From: Nocardioides houyundeii
GTDB taxonomy: Bacteria; Actinomycetota; Actinomycetes; Propionibacteriales; Nocardioidaceae
Direction of reading: 5' to 3'
Length of the DNA stretch: 64,000 nucleotides
Assembly (NCBI RefSeq): GCF_002865585.1
Contig: NZ_CP025581.1
Location: 1,550,001-1,614,000 of the forward strand
The position numbers and the translations under genes were made by a program. This document shows positions 36,012-45,297 of this stretch, one piece after another. Position 1 is the first letter of the stretch. Each line of letters starts with the position of its first letter. The notes beneath the pieces are model-generated. The model did no database searches and was not told the origin of the DNA. It saw nothing but the letters and a program-made list of their open reading frames with translations.

Positions 36012-37370
36012 TCAGCTCTTGCCCTCGACCGAGCCGGTCAGCTCGTTCTTGTTGTCGGCGTTGAACGTGTAGATGCCGATGAACGCGGAGGAGGGGTCGT
36101 TCTTGGCGTTGATCGGGCCGATGCCCGACGGGCCGGTGTACTGGATCTCCTTGTCCGCCTCGAGGAGCTCGACGCACTCCTCGTAGGTGGCGCACTCCTC
36201 GGCGCCCTTCTCGGCGCCGGAGACCGCTGCCAGGTTCTTCTGGATGGTCACCGAGGTGGTGTCGCCACCCCTGACGGCCGCCAGGGCCGCCAGCATGACC
36301 GCGTCGTAGGACTCGGGGCCGTAGGCGAAGTCCTTCAGGGTCTCGCCCTCGGCGGAGTCGTACCAGCCGATGAGGTTGTCCTTGAAGCCCGGGACCGCCT
36401 CGGGGTCGGCACCCGGGATGGTGCCCTGGGCACCCTCGAGCGTGCCGGCCTCGAAGTCCTCGCCGTAGTCGGCGGTGTTGCCGTCGCTGAAGTAGGTCTT
36501 CTGCATGTCCCAGCCCTGCGCGGCGAGCTCGGGCACGATGGCCTTGGTCTCGTCGAACGCCAGGATGACGATGGCGTCGGGCGAGCTGTTCAGGGCCGCG
36601 GTGACCTCGGCCGAGAACGTGGTCTGGCCGGCGGGGAACTCGTCGCCGTCGCCCTTCCCGCCGTACACGACCTCGCCGCCCGCGTTCTCGATGGCCGCCT
36701 GGGTGGCGTTGCGCAGACCAGTGCCGTAGGTGTCGTTGAACACCAGGAAGGCGATCTTCTTGTAGCCGTCGGTGGCGATCAGGGTGCCGAGCGCGTTGCC
36801 CTGGATGCCGTCCGGCGGTGCGGTGCGGAAGAAGTAGTCGGAGTAGCCGCTCAGGTCCACCGCGGTGTTGGCGGGGGAGATCTGCACGATCTTGTTGTCG
36901 GTGAGGGTGTCGACGAAGTTCAGCGAGACGCTGGACGACGCGGCGCCGATCACCACGGACGGCTTGGCCGCCACCATGTTGCCGGCTGAGGCGGTCGAGA
37001 CCGACATGTCGGTGGAGTCGCCGGAGTCCTCGATCATGTGGCACGCGTCGACGCCGTTGACGCCGCCGGCCGCGTTGATCTCGGAGACCGCGAGACCGAC
37101 CCCGGAGATCTCGGGCGGGCCGAGGTAGGCCAGGTTGCCGGTGAGCGGCAGGATGCCACCGACCTTGAAGGTGTCCTTGGAGGTCGTGTCGGTGCCGCAC
37201 TCGTCGTTGGTGAACGCAGCAGCGTCAGTGCTTTCCGAGGCCGAGGCCGAGTCCGTGGGGTCCTCGTTCGCCTCCGAGTCGGATTCGCTGCCGCAGGCGG
37301 TGAGCGCGAGCGACAGCGTGGCAGCGCCAGCCATCACCTTGAGCCAGGAGGCTGATGTGGATCGATTCAC
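36012..37370 (-). CDS. livJ: Branched-chain amino-acid binding lipoprotein LivJ
   Basis: Extracytoplasmic type-I periplasmic-binding protein (452 residues) for the adjacent Liv importer. Lipoprotein signal with lipobox LALTAC, then an acidic Ser/Asp/Glu-rich linker, then the receptor domain beginning FKVGGILPLTGNLAYLG. Cys pairs such as EECATYEEC near the C-terminus suggest disulfides. GTG 37370 has AAAGG 8 nt upstream. It is transcribed toward livHMGF and so regulated separately. Confidence 0.92.
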   Translation of the reverse strand: MNRSTSASWLKVMAGAATLSLALTACGSESDSEANEDPTDSASASESTDAAAFTNDECGTDTTSKDTFKVGGILPLTGNLAYLGPPEISGVGLAVSEINAAGGVNGVDACHMIEDSGDSTDMSVSTASAGNMVAAKPSVVIGAASSSVSLNFVDTLTDNKIVQISPANTAVDLSGYSDYFFRTAPPDGIQGNALGTLIATDGYKKIAFLVFNDTYGTGLRNATQAAIENAGGEVVYGGKGDGDEFPAGQTTFSAEVTAALNSSPDAIVILAFDETKAIVPELAAQGWDMQKTYFSDGNTADYGEDFEAGTLEGAQGTIPGADPEAVPGFKDNLIGWYDSAEGETLKDFAYGPESYDAVMLAALAAVRGGDTTSVTIQKNLAAVSGAEKGAEECATYEECVELLEADKEIQYTGPSGIGPINAKNDPSSAFIGIYTFNADNKNELTGSVEGKS

Positions 37371-37641
37371 GTGGTGAACCTTTCGTAGTGGGGTTTCGTC
37401 ACCTCGCGCCCCGCCCCGAGGGTTGGGCCTCAGCCCTGTCAAGGTAGGGGGGCCAGGACGTGGCGTGATCCCCGCGAGACGTGTCGTTAGCGAACCGTTA
37501 TGTCGTGTCCGGCTGCCGGACAGCCCCAGGGGCCCCGTACACACTGCCTCTGCCCAAGCAGCCACCGAAGGCGTAGTCTGGCCGGCGGTGCAGATCGGGG
37601 GCGAAAAGGCACCACATCTCGTCGTGCTCGGAGGTCTGGAC
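37371..37641. other. Intergenic stretch between livJ and the GNAT gene
   Basis: Holds the divergent promoters. TAGTCT at 37576-37581 could be the -10 of the GNAT gene. The open frame of that gene extends back through the stretch, but its N-terminal part lacks family features. No other gene is seen. Confidence 0.4.
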
Positions 37642-38219
37642 ATGGGTCGTGCTGCTGTCACCCTGAGGGCTGCCCTGCCACAGGACCTGGAGGCTCTGCT
37701 CGAGCTGTGGGCCGACGTCGTACGGCGGGCGACGCCTACGGAGCAGGCAGCCGATCTGCTCTCGGTGATCCAGTCCGCGGCGGCCTCGGACAACCAGCGA
37801 CTCCTGGTGGCCGAGTACGACGGCGAGGTCGCCGGCGCCGTGCACCTGAGCCTGACCAGCATCTCGCCGCTCAACCTGGAGCCGGTGGTCCACGCGCTCT
37901 CCCCGCACGTGCTCCCCGACTATCGCCGCCGTGGGGTCGGGGCCGCCCTGATGGAGGCTGCGGTCGCGTTCGCCGAGGAGCGCGGGTGGCTTACGTGGCC
38001 ACCGCCGCGACGTCGTCCTCGCGGGACTCCAACCGGTTCTTCGCCCGGCTCGCCATGGGGCCGCTCGCCGTGCTGCGGGTCGCCCCGACGCACACGGTGC
38101 GTCAGCGCCTCAACGCGCTCCGTCCCGCGCGCAGCCGGGTCGCCCAGTCCAGCAACCGCCACATCGACAAGGTGCTGGCAGCCCGCAGGGTCAGGCGGGG
38201 CGACCGCGTCTCCTCCTGA
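37642..38219 (+). CDS. GNAT-family N-acetyltransferase; one frameshift
   Basis: Predicted acetyltransferase, substrate unknown. VTLRAALPQDLEALLELW opens the domain and YRRRGVGAALMEAAVAFAEERG is the acetyl-CoA loop. The frame breaks at about 37983-37985: EERG in one frame, VAYVATAATSSSRDSNRFF in the next; one G added to GGG restores 192 residues. ATG 37642 follows GGAGG by 7 nt. The C-terminal 40 residues are basic. Confidence 0.78.
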
Positions 38220-38224
38220 GGCGG

Positions 38225-38701
38225 TCAGGCGCTGCGGTCCGCCGGGATCAGCGCACAGGTGATCCGGGAGGTGCACAGTCGCCGACCCTGCTCGTCGCTG
38301 ATCACGATCTCGTAGGCGGCCGAGGTACGTCCGAGGTGGATCGCGGTGGCCACACCGGTCACCGTCCCGCTGCGCGCGGAGCGGTGGTGGGTGGCGTTGA
38401 TGTCCACGCCGACCGGGATCCGGTCGGGGTGCGCGTGCACGGCGGCGCCCATCGAGCCGAGCGTCTCCGCCAGGACCACCGAGGCGCCTCCGTGCAGCAG
38501 GCCGTAGGGCTGGGTGTTGCCCTCGACGGGCATCGTGGCGACCAACCTCTCGGCGGAGAGCTCGAGGAGCTCGACACCCATCTTGGCGTTGAGCGCGCCG
38601 AGCTGGCTGCGCATCGTCTCCAGCAGCTCGCTCTCCGCGGTGTCGTCCTGGGTGGGGGTCGGTGCGGCGGCAGCGGCTGCCGGTTCCTGGTCCTGGGTCA
38701 T
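38225..38701 (-). CDS. PaaI/YdiI-type hotdog-fold thioesterase
   Basis: Predicted acyl-CoA thioesterase of 158 residues. Single hotdog domain with LLHGGASVVLAETLGS, where the HGG loop and Glu are the usual catalytic elements, and VDINATHHRSARSG. The N-terminal 25 residues are Ala/Pro-rich and not part of the domain. Substrate could be a menaquinone-pathway or aromatic acyl-CoA; this is inference. Start supported by a -10 element 6 nt upstream. Confidence 0.86.
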   Translation of the reverse strand: MTQDQEPAAAAAAPTPTQDDTAESELLETMRSQLGALNAKMGVELLELSAERLVATMPVEGNTQPYGLLHGGASVVLAETLGSMGAAVHAHPDRIPVGVDINATHHRSARSGTVTGVATAIHLGRTSAAYEIVISDEQGRRLCTSRITCALIPADRSA

Positions 38702-38707
38702 GGGCGC

Positions 38708-38713
38708 ATTGTG
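38708..38713 (-). promoter_or_regulatory. -10 element, leaderless promoter of the thioesterase
   Basis: CACAAT on the minus strand ends 6 nt before ATG 38701. It is 26 bp from the polA -10 on the other strand. Confidence 0.5.
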
Positions 38714-38739
38714 GCTGACGGCCCGTCGGCGCGCCCGGA

Positions 38740-38745
38740 TAGGGT
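38740..38745 (+). promoter_or_regulatory. -10 element, leaderless promoter of polA
   Basis: TAGGGT ends 6 nt before GTG 38752. Confidence 0.55.
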
Positions 38746-38751
38746 CGAGGT

Positions 38752-41424
38752 GTGACTGCGACGCCCTCCCGACCTCGACTCCTCCTGCTCGACGGCCACT
38801 CCTTGGCCTATCGGGCGTTCTTCGCGCTCCCGGTGGACAACTTCTCCACCAGCACCGGACAGCACACCAACGCGGTGTACGGGTTCACCTCGATGCTGAT
38901 CAACGTCATGCGTGACGAGGAGCCGACCCACGTCGGCGTGGCGTTCGACCGCTCGCGCCAGACGTTCCGCCTCGAGGAGTACCCGGAGTACAAGGCGAAG
39001 CGCAACAAGACCCCCGACGAGTTCAAGAGCCAGCTGCCGCTGATCCAGGAGGTGCTGGACGCCCTCCACATCCCCCACGTGGAGCTCGACGGCTTCGAGG
39101 CCGACGACATCATCGCCACCCTCACCACCCAGGCGGTGGCCCAGGGCATGGAGGTGCTGATCCTCACCGGTGACCGGGACTCGCTCCAGCTGGTGGGGGA
39201 GACCTCCACGGTGCTCTACCCCATGCGCGGGGTCTCGGAGCTGGCGCGGATGACGCCCGAGGCGGTGGAGGCCAAGTACGGCGTCCCCCCGCACCGGTAC
39301 CCCGAGATCGCTGCCCTGGTCGGCGAGGACTCCGACAACCTGCCGGGCGTGCCCGGGGTCGGCCCCAAGACCGCGGCCAAGTGGATCAACGAGTACGACG
39401 GCCTGGACAACGTGATCGCCCGGGCGGACCAGATCAAGGGCAAGGCGGGGGACAACCTGCGCGCCCACCTCGGCGACGTCATCCGCAACCGGCACCTCAA
39501 CGCCCTGGTCTGCGACCTCGCCCTGGACCTCTCCCCGGACGACATGCTGCGCCAGCCCTGGGACCGCCAGGAGGTGCACACGCTCTTCGACGGCCTCGAG
39601 TTCCGGGTCCTGCGCGACCGGCTCTTCGAGTCGCTGACCTCGGAGGAGGACGTGGAGGGGGAGGGGTTCGAGGTGGCCGGCACGGTGCTCGCGCCCGGCG
39701 CCCTGCCTCAGTGGCTGCAGCAGCGCGCCAGCGCCGTGGTCGGGCTGCACGTGCGCGGGTCCTGGGGGGCCGGGACGGGACGGGTCGAGGGGCTGGCGTT
39801 CTCCGACGCGCAGGGAGACGCGGCGTACGTCGACGTCGAGCAGCTCAGCCCCGAGGACGACGCCGCCCTGGCGACCTGGCTGGCCGACGCCGACCGGCCC
39901 AAGGTGATGCACGACGCCAAGGGGCCGATCCTGGCGCTGGCCGCCCACGGATGGACACTGGACGGTCTCCGCAGCGACACCGCCCTGGCGGCGTACCTGG
40001 TCCGGCCCGACCAGCGCTCCTACGACCTGGCAGACCTCACCCTGCGCTACCTGCGCCGGGAGCTGAAGGAGGAGGTGGACGACGGCCAGGCGCTGCTGTT
40101 CGACCAGGACGAGGCCGTCGCGGACCTGGCGATGCTGCGGGCCCGAGCCATCGTCGACCTGGCCGCCGCGCTCGAGGACGCGGTGGAGGAGCACGGCGGG
40201 ACCCGGCTGCTGGCCGACGTCGAGCTGCCGCTGGTGGGAATCCTCGCGGGGATGGAGCAGACCGGCATCGGGGTGGACCTGGAGCACCTCGAGGCGCTGG
40301 AGAGCGAGTTCGCCGGTGAGGTGAAGAAGGCCGCCGAGGAGGCCTTCGGGGTGATCGGCAAGGAGATGAACCTGGGCTCGCCCAAGCAGCTCCAGGTCGT
40401 CCTCTTCGACGAGCTGGGGATGCCCAAGACCAAGCGCACCAAGACCGGCTACACCACCGACGCCGACGCACTGCAGCAGCTCTTCGTCAAGACCGAGCAC
40501 CCCTTCCTGCTGGCCCTGCTGCGTCACCGGGACGTGAGCCGGTTGCGCCAGACCGTGGAGGGGCTGCTCAAGACCGTCTCCCCGGACGGTCGCATCCACA
40601 CCACGTTCAACCAGATCATCGCCGCCACGGGGCGCCTGTCCAGCACCGACCCCAACCTGCAGAACATCCCGGTGCGGACCGAGGAGGGCCGCAGGATCCG
40701 TGAGGGGTTCGTCGTCGGGCCCGGCTACGAGACGCTGCTGACGGCCGACTACAGCCAGATCGAGATGCGGATCATGGCCCACCTCTCCGCCGACGAGCTG
40801 CTGACCGAGGCGTTCCGCTCAGGTCAGGACTTCCACGCCACCACCGCCTCCCGGGTCTTCGAGGTCGCCCCCGAGGACGTGACGCCCGAGATGCGCGCGA
40901 AGATCAAGGCGATGAACTACGGCCTCGCCTACGGCCTGTCGGCGTACGGACTGGCCCAGCAGCTGAAGATCGAGCCGTCCGAGGCGCGGCTGCTGATGGA
41001 CGACTACTTCGAGACCTTCGGGGGAGTGCGGGACTACCTCGGCGGAATCGTCGACGAGGCGCGCAAGTCCGGCTTCACCGAGACCATCATGGGGCGTCGG
41101 CGCTATCTGCCCGACCTGACCAGCGACAACCGCCAGCGGCGCGAGATGGCCGAGCGGATGGCGCTGAACGCTCCGATCCAGGGATCTGCCGCAGACCTGG
41201 TCAAGGTCGCGATGCACCGGGTCCACCGTGCGATGTCGGAGCAGGGCCTGCGCTCCCGGATGCTGCTCCAGGTCCACGACGAGCTGGTGTTCGAGGTCGC
41301 GCCGGGCGAGACGGAGTCGCTGTCGGCCCTGGTCAGGTCGGAGATGGGCCGTGCCGCCGACCTCAGCGTCCCGCTCGACGTCTCGCTGGGCACCGGGCGC
41401 AGCTGGCACGAGGCTGCCCACTAG
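38752..41424 (+). CDS. polA: DNA polymerase I
   Basis: Repair and Okazaki-fragment polymerase, 890 residues. The N-terminal 5'-3' exonuclease opens with LLLLDGHSLAYRAFFALP and has the helix-hairpin-helix region GVPGVGPKTAAKWI. The middle 3'-5' exonuclease-like domain lacks the DxE pair (AVVGLHVRGSW where it is expected), so proofreading is probably lost. Polymerase motifs are intact: A LTADYSQIEMR, O-helix region AKIKAMNYGLAYGLS, C LLQVHDELVFEV. Confidence 0.96.
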   Translation: MTATPSRPRLLLLDGHSLAYRAFFALPVDNFSTSTGQHTNAVYGFTSMLINVMRDEEPTHVGVAFDRSRQTFRLEEYPEYKAKRNKTPDEFKSQLPLIQEVLDALHIPHVELDGFEADDIIATLTTQAVAQGMEVLILTGDRDSLQLVGETSTVLYPMRGVSELARMTPEAVEAKYGVPPHRYPEIAALVGEDSDNLPGVPGVGPKTAAKWINEYDGLDNVIARADQIKGKAGDNLRAHLGDVIRNRHLNALVCDLALDLSPDDMLRQPWDRQEVHTLFDGLEFRVLRDRLFESLTSEEDVEGEGFEVAGTVLAPGALPQWLQQRASAVVGLHVRGSWGAGTGRVEGLAFSDAQGDAAYVDVEQLSPEDDAALATWLADADRPKVMHDAKGPILALAAHGWTLDGLRSDTALAAYLVRPDQRSYDLADLTLRYLRRELKEEVDDGQALLFDQDEAVADLAMLRARAIVDLAAALEDAVEEHGGTRLLADVELPLVGILAGMEQTGIGVDLEHLEALESEFAGEVKKAAEEAFGVIGKEMNLGSPKQLQVVLFDELGMPKTKRTKTGYTTDADALQQLFVKTEHPFLLALLRHRDVSRLRQTVEGLLKTVSPDGRIHTTFNQIIAATGRLSSTDPNLQNIPVRTEEGRRIREGFVVGPGYETLLTADYSQIEMRIMAHLSADELLTEAFRSGQDFHATTASRVFEVAPEDVTPEMRAKIKAMNYGLAYGLSAYGLAQQLKIEPSEARLLMDDYFETFGGVRDYLGGIVDEARKSGFTETIMGRRRYLPDLTSDNRQRREMAERMALNAPIQGSAADLVKVAMHRVHRAMSEQGLRSRMLLQVHDELVFEVAPGETESLSALVRSEMGRAADLSVPLDVSLGTGRSWHEAAH

Positions 41425-41438
41425 GGCCCGAGCGGGGC

Positions 41439-42698
41439 TCAGACCGGGTGCTGGGAGACGTCCTGGGGTTCGGGCAGGGCGTCGTCGGGGACCAGCAGGA
41501 AGCTGATGGCCAGCAGGGCCACCAGCAGCGCGAGGTCCACCAGGACCACCCAGACGAGCAGCGACGTGATCGACCCGACCATCAGGCCGCCGAGCACCAC
41601 GGCGGCCAGCGCGGCCCAGACCAGGTAGACCGATCGCTGTCCCTGCCGGGCGATGACCGAGTAGACCACCAGCTGGAGCATGGACATCGCGGTCCCCAGG
41701 ATGGCGAACAGCCAGAGCCTCCCCTGGATCTCCGCGAAGTCCTCCCCGCCGACGAAGACCATCGCCAGGGAGGAGAGCAGGGCGACCGTGCCGGTGCCGA
41801 CGAGCCCCAGCGCCGAGACCAGGGCGAGGCTTCGTCCCAGGGCCCGCCGGCGCTCGTGGGCCGAGGCCATGGCCGGGAAGGCGACCACCACGACGAACTG
41901 GGGCAGGAACAGCATCGCCTTGGCCAGGATCAGACCACCTGCGTAGAGACCGGCGTCGTGCTCGCTGAGCACGTTGCGCGCCACCACGATGTCCACGTTG
42001 GAGAGAGCGAAGAAGGCCAAGAGAGCCTGGGAGTTGTGGAAGATCTCCTTGGCGATCTCCCGCCCCTGCGGCAGCTCCGTGGAGACTTCGGGCTCACGGA
42101 CCGGGCGCAGCGCCCACCACCCCACGACCACCGGGGCGACGGATCCCAGGATCACGGCCAGGAAGGCCACGAGCTCGTTGGGCTCCCAGAGCAGCATCGC
42201 GGTCCCGACCAGCAGCCGCGGCACCCCGGCGGAGATGTAGAGGACGCCAAGCGGCAGCCACTTCCGTTCGCCCTGCAGGGTGCCGGCCTGCCCGCCCATC
42301 ATGGTCAGGGGCACCGCGGCCGGTCCGATGAGCGCGGCCATCATCAGGTTGTCGAGCTTGAGGACGGCGTTGACGACCGGGGAGAGGACCAGCAGCACCG
42401 CGCCCAGGATGAGGGAGGCGCGCAGGGTGAACCGGAGGATGTCAGCCTGGATCTGCCCGACGTGCGCCGGGTCTGCGGAGATGCGCCGAGCGGCCGTGGT
42501 CTGGAGCCCCAGGGACACGACGCTGACCACCAGGAGCACCGCCATGGTGGCGATGAAGCGACCGTAGGCCTGCGGGCCGAGCATCTTGGCCGCGATCATG
42601 GTGTAGCCGTAGGTGGCCACGTTCATGACACCCATGGCGACAGCGATCCCTGCGCCGGTGCGCATCAGGTTCCCGAGCTTGTCCCTCATCTGCATCAC
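41439..42698 (-). CDS. Polysaccharide flippase-like membrane protein (MOP superfamily)
   Basis: Likely moves lipid-linked saccharides across the membrane. 419 residues with about 12 hydrophobic segments and the early pattern GIAVAMGVMNVATYGYTMIAAKMLGPQAYGRF (residues 17-48) typical of Wzx/MATE-like oligosaccharide flippases. GTG 42698 is supported by a -10 element 6 nt upstream; ATG 42695 directly follows as an alternative. First gene of the surface-glycan region, 14 bp from convergent polA. Confidence 0.82.
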   Translation of the reverse strand: MMQMRDKLGNLMRTGAGIAVAMGVMNVATYGYTMIAAKMLGPQAYGRFIATMAVLLVVSVVSLGLQTTAARRISADPAHVGQIQADILRFTLRASLILGAVLLVLSPVVNAVLKLDNLMMAALIGPAAVPLTMMGGQAGTLQGERKWLPLGVLYISAGVPRLLVGTAMLLWEPNELVAFLAVILGSVAPVVVGWWALRPVREPEVSTELPQGREIAKEIFHNSQALLAFFALSNVDIVVARNVLSEHDAGLYAGGLILAKAMLFLPQFVVVVAFPAMASAHERRRALGRSLALVSALGLVGTGTVALLSSLAMVFVGGEDFAEIQGRLWLFAILGTAMSMLQLVVYSVIARQGQRSVYLVWAALAAVVLGGLMVGSITSLLVWVVLVDLALLVALLAISFLLVPDDALPEPQDVSQHPV

Positions 42699-42704
42699 GG
42701 CGGG

Positions 42705-42710
42705 AGCCTA
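42705..42710 (-). promoter_or_regulatory. -10 element, leaderless promoter of the flippase gene
   Basis: TAGGCT on the minus strand ends 6 nt before GTG 42698, in the 53-bp gap after the methyltransferase gene. Confidence 0.52.
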
Positions 42711-42751
42711 CGGGGTACGCGGCGCGCGTGGCAGGGTGGTTCACATTCGGT

Positions 42752-43468
42752 TCAGAAGGGGTCCGCGGAGTCGGTGTGCCCGAAGAGCCCGGCCGCCGCA
42801 CGGCGCAGCCTGAGTCTCAGCAGCACCTTGACCGCGACGTTGCGGCACCACCAGGGCAGGGGCGTGAGGAGGGCCAGCCGGTCACGCAGCGACACCGGGC
42901 CCGCCTCGAAGTCGGCCAGGGACCCGGTGCGCCCGCGGTAGCGCAGGGAGGCTCCTCGCCCCCACCCGTGTCGCAGCACGCCGAGGGTGACGCCGATCGA
43001 GGAGAACGAGTCGTGGACCAGCAGGTGCCCGCCGGCCGGCAGGTGGCGCGACCAGCCCAGGTCGTGCAGGACGGACCAGTAGTCGTGCTTGCCGTCCACG
43101 TACACCAGCGCCAGCGGCTCGTGCCAGGAGTCGAGCACCTGCGCCGAGGTGGCGACTTGGACCTCGACGTCTCCCGTGACACCCGCACGCTCGAGGTTGT
43201 TGCGGAACTGCTGCTCGGTGTCGGACTGCCCGTACTTCCAGCCGGCCCCGAACGGATCGACGGCCACGAGGCGCGAACCCTCGGGCAGCGCCGCGGCCAG
43301 GACGACCGCCGACCGGCCCTGGTGGCTGCCGATCTCCAGCACCACCGAGCCCGGCGGCAGGCACGCGGCTCTGTCCCACAGGGCCTGGGCCTGGGCGCGG
43401 GTGAGCCACCCGGGGATGCCGTCGGCGATCTCCCACACCTCCGCGAAGGTGTACGTCGGTCGGTGCAT
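42752..43468 (-). CDS. Class I SAM-dependent methyltransferase
   Basis: 238 residues. SAM motif VVLEIGSHQGRSAVVLAAAL at about 41-60, LVAVDPFGAG and LVYVDGKHDYWSVLHDLGWS resemble the Methyltransf_24 group often seen in glycan and natural-product loci. Target unknown; a sugar or polyprenyl-linked glycan is suggested by the neighbours. ATG 43468 is preceded by GAGGAG. Divergent from the GT-C gene. Confidence 0.84.
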   Translation of the reverse strand: MHRPTYTFAEVWEIADGIPGWLTRAQAQALWDRAACLPPGSVVLEIGSHQGRSAVVLAAALPEGSRLVAVDPFGAGWKYGQSDTEQQFRNNLERAGVTGDVEVQVATSAQVLDSWHEPLALVYVDGKHDYWSVLHDLGWSRHLPAGGHLLVHDSFSSIGVTLGVLRHGWGRGASLRYRGRTGSLADFEAGPVSLRDRLALLTPLPWWCRNVAVKVLLRLRLRRAAAGLFGHTDSADPF

Positions 43469-43497
43469 GGGGCTCCTCGGGTGCGGCGGCGGGAGTC

Positions 43498-43503
43498 ACC
43501 CTA
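43498..43503 (-). promoter_or_regulatory. Possible -10 of the methyltransferase gene
   Basis: TAGGGT on the minus strand, about 29 nt before ATG 43468. It overlaps by 2 bp the plus-strand -10 at 43502-43507. Confidence 0.42.
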
Positions 43504-43507
43504 GGCT
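43502..43507 (+). promoter_or_regulatory. -10 element of the GT-C-like gene
   Basis: TAGGCT ends 6 nt before GTG 43514, the same spacing as the other leaderless genes. Confidence 0.5.
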
Positions 43508-43513
43508 GGGCCG

Positions 43514-45259
43514 GTGCTGCGGCGCAGGGGAGGAGGCCAGCAGATGAGAAGACCGTCCGCGCGCGCTGTCGTGCTCGACGCCTGGCCCCTCCTTCTCAGT
43601 GTCGTGCTGTCCTGGCCCCTGTTGTCGGGACGCGGGTTGCCGCTGGCGCGAGACCTCGTCTTCGTGCCGCGCCAGCCGTTCACCGACGCCTCGATCGGTC
43701 TGGGCGACGCGGCCCCTCGCGCCGTGCCCCTGGATGCGGTCGTCTCGGTGCTGAGCCAGGCGGTCGGCGGCGAGGTGCTCGCCCGGGTCCTGGTGCCGGG
43801 GCTGCTCGCGCTCGCGGGCTGGGGCGCGCACCGGTTGCTTGCCCAGCACGGGATGGCGGCTCGCCTGGCTGCCGGGGGCTTCGCGGTGTGGAACCCGTGG
43901 ACGGTGGAGCGGCTGTCGTTGGGGCAGTGGGCCTTGATCGGTGGCTACGCCGCCCTTCCGTTCGTGCTGGCCGCCACCGTGCGGCTTCGCCGGGAGTGGG
44001 GCCTCGCCAGCTTCTCCCGCCTGGTGCTGGTGGCCGCCCTCGGATCGCTCACGCCGACCGGCGGCCTCCTGGCAGTCCTGGTGGTGGCCGCGACGACCCT
44101 CGGGCGGAGTGCGCGAGGATGGCTGGCGACCGGCGTCGTGCTGGTGCTCCAGCTCCCCTGGGTGGTGGCGGGCGCGGTCGGCGCCGCAGGGCTGACCTCT
44201 GACCCCGATGGGGTGACCGCGTTCGCCGCGCGTGGCGACGGGGTCGGCCACGGCGTCGGGGCGCTCCTGGGCCTGGGCGGCATCTGGGACGGGCGAAGCG
44301 TGCCCGCCTCCCGGGAGGCGGCCTGGTCGTGGGTCGCGCTCGCGGTCACCGTCCTAGCGTGCACCTTCGGCTGGGCGGCCCTGCGCCGGCTCTGCCCGGC
44401 CCGGACGCTGACGGGCGCGGCGGTCGCGGCGGGGGTGGGGCTCGCACTGGCGAGCCTGTCCGCGCTCCCGGGCGGGGCGGCACTGGTCCAGCTGCTGGTG
44501 GAGTCGGTGCCGGGTGCTGGACTGCTCAGGGACTCCCAGAAGTTCCTGGCTCCCTTCGTGCTCTTCGTCGTGGTCTCCGGCGGAGCCGCGCTGGGCCGTC
44601 TCTCGGCCGCGGCCGCGGTCTCGGACCGCGACGGCTTGGCGGGCACGGTGCTGGTGGGGGCCCTGTTCCTGCCGGTGGTGCTCCTGCCGGACGCGACCAC
44701 TGTGACCTGGCCGACGGTGACGCCGGTGGCCTTCCCGCCGGGGTTCGCGCGGGCGGCGGACATCGTGGCGGCCGAGGACCGGGCACCGGACTGCCGGATG
44801 GTGAGCCTCCCGTGGCGGTCCTACCGCCTCTATCCCTGGGGCTCGGGAGACACCTCCTCGGACCTCGCGGTGCGGATGTTCGACTGCTCTGTCATCGCCG
44901 ACGACTCCCTGCAGGTCGGGGACACCGTCGTCTCCGGTGAGAACGTGGCGGCTGCGGAGACGGAACGAGCGCTGGCCGAGGGCCGGCCCGCCGACGTCCT
45001 CGCCGCGCGTGGGGTCGGCTGGGTGCTGGTCCAGCAGGACGATCCGGAGGCAGCTGGACTAGACCTATCGGGGCTCCAGGAGGAGTATCAGGACGAGTCC
45101 GTCGCGCTCTACCGGGTGCCAGGAGCCACGACACGTCCACCATCCGTACCAGTAAGTAGGCAAGAACTGGTGTGGTTCGCTACGCTCATCACGTTCTTGA
45201 CGGCGCTACTGGCATCAGTTGGTCTCGTCTTCACGACATTCCGGACGCGGAACAGGTAA
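43514..45259 (+). CDS. Large GT-C-like membrane protein
   Basis: 581 residues with about 11 membrane segments and a C-terminal extracytoplasmic part after residue 400. RGLPLARDLVFVPRQPFTD near the first extracytoplasmic loop and GLLRDSQKFLAPFV resemble membrane glycosyltransferases that use polyprenyl-linked sugars; family not firmly recognised. GTG 43514 fits a leaderless start, but ATG 43544, with AGGGGAGGAGG just before it, is equally plausible (571 residues). Its last 40 codons are richer in A/T than the rest. Confidence 0.72.
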   Translation: MLRRRGGGQQMRRPSARAVVLDAWPLLLSVVLSWPLLSGRGLPLARDLVFVPRQPFTDASIGLGDAAPRAVPLDAVVSVLSQAVGGEVLARVLVPGLLALAGWGAHRLLAQHGMAARLAAGGFAVWNPWTVERLSLGQWALIGGYAALPFVLAATVRLRREWGLASFSRLVLVAALGSLTPTGGLLAVLVVAATTLGRSARGWLATGVVLVLQLPWVVAGAVGAAGLTSDPDGVTAFAARGDGVGHGVGALLGLGGIWDGRSVPASREAAWSWVALAVTVLACTFGWAALRRLCPARTLTGAAVAAGVGLALASLSALPGGAALVQLLVESVPGAGLLRDSQKFLAPFVLFVVVSGGAALGRLSAAAAVSDRDGLAGTVLVGALFLPVVLLPDATTVTWPTVTPVAFPPGFARAADIVAAEDRAPDCRMVSLPWRSYRLYPWGSGDTSSDLAVRMFDCSVIADDSLQVGDTVVSGENVAAAETERALAEGRPADVLAARGVGWVLVQQDDPEAAGLDLSGLQEEYQDESVALYRVPGATTRPPSVPVSRQELVWFATLITFLTALLASVGLVFTTFRTRNR

Positions 45260-45297
45260 GACTGATACGGTCCGGATACCTAGGGAGGGAAATCAAC

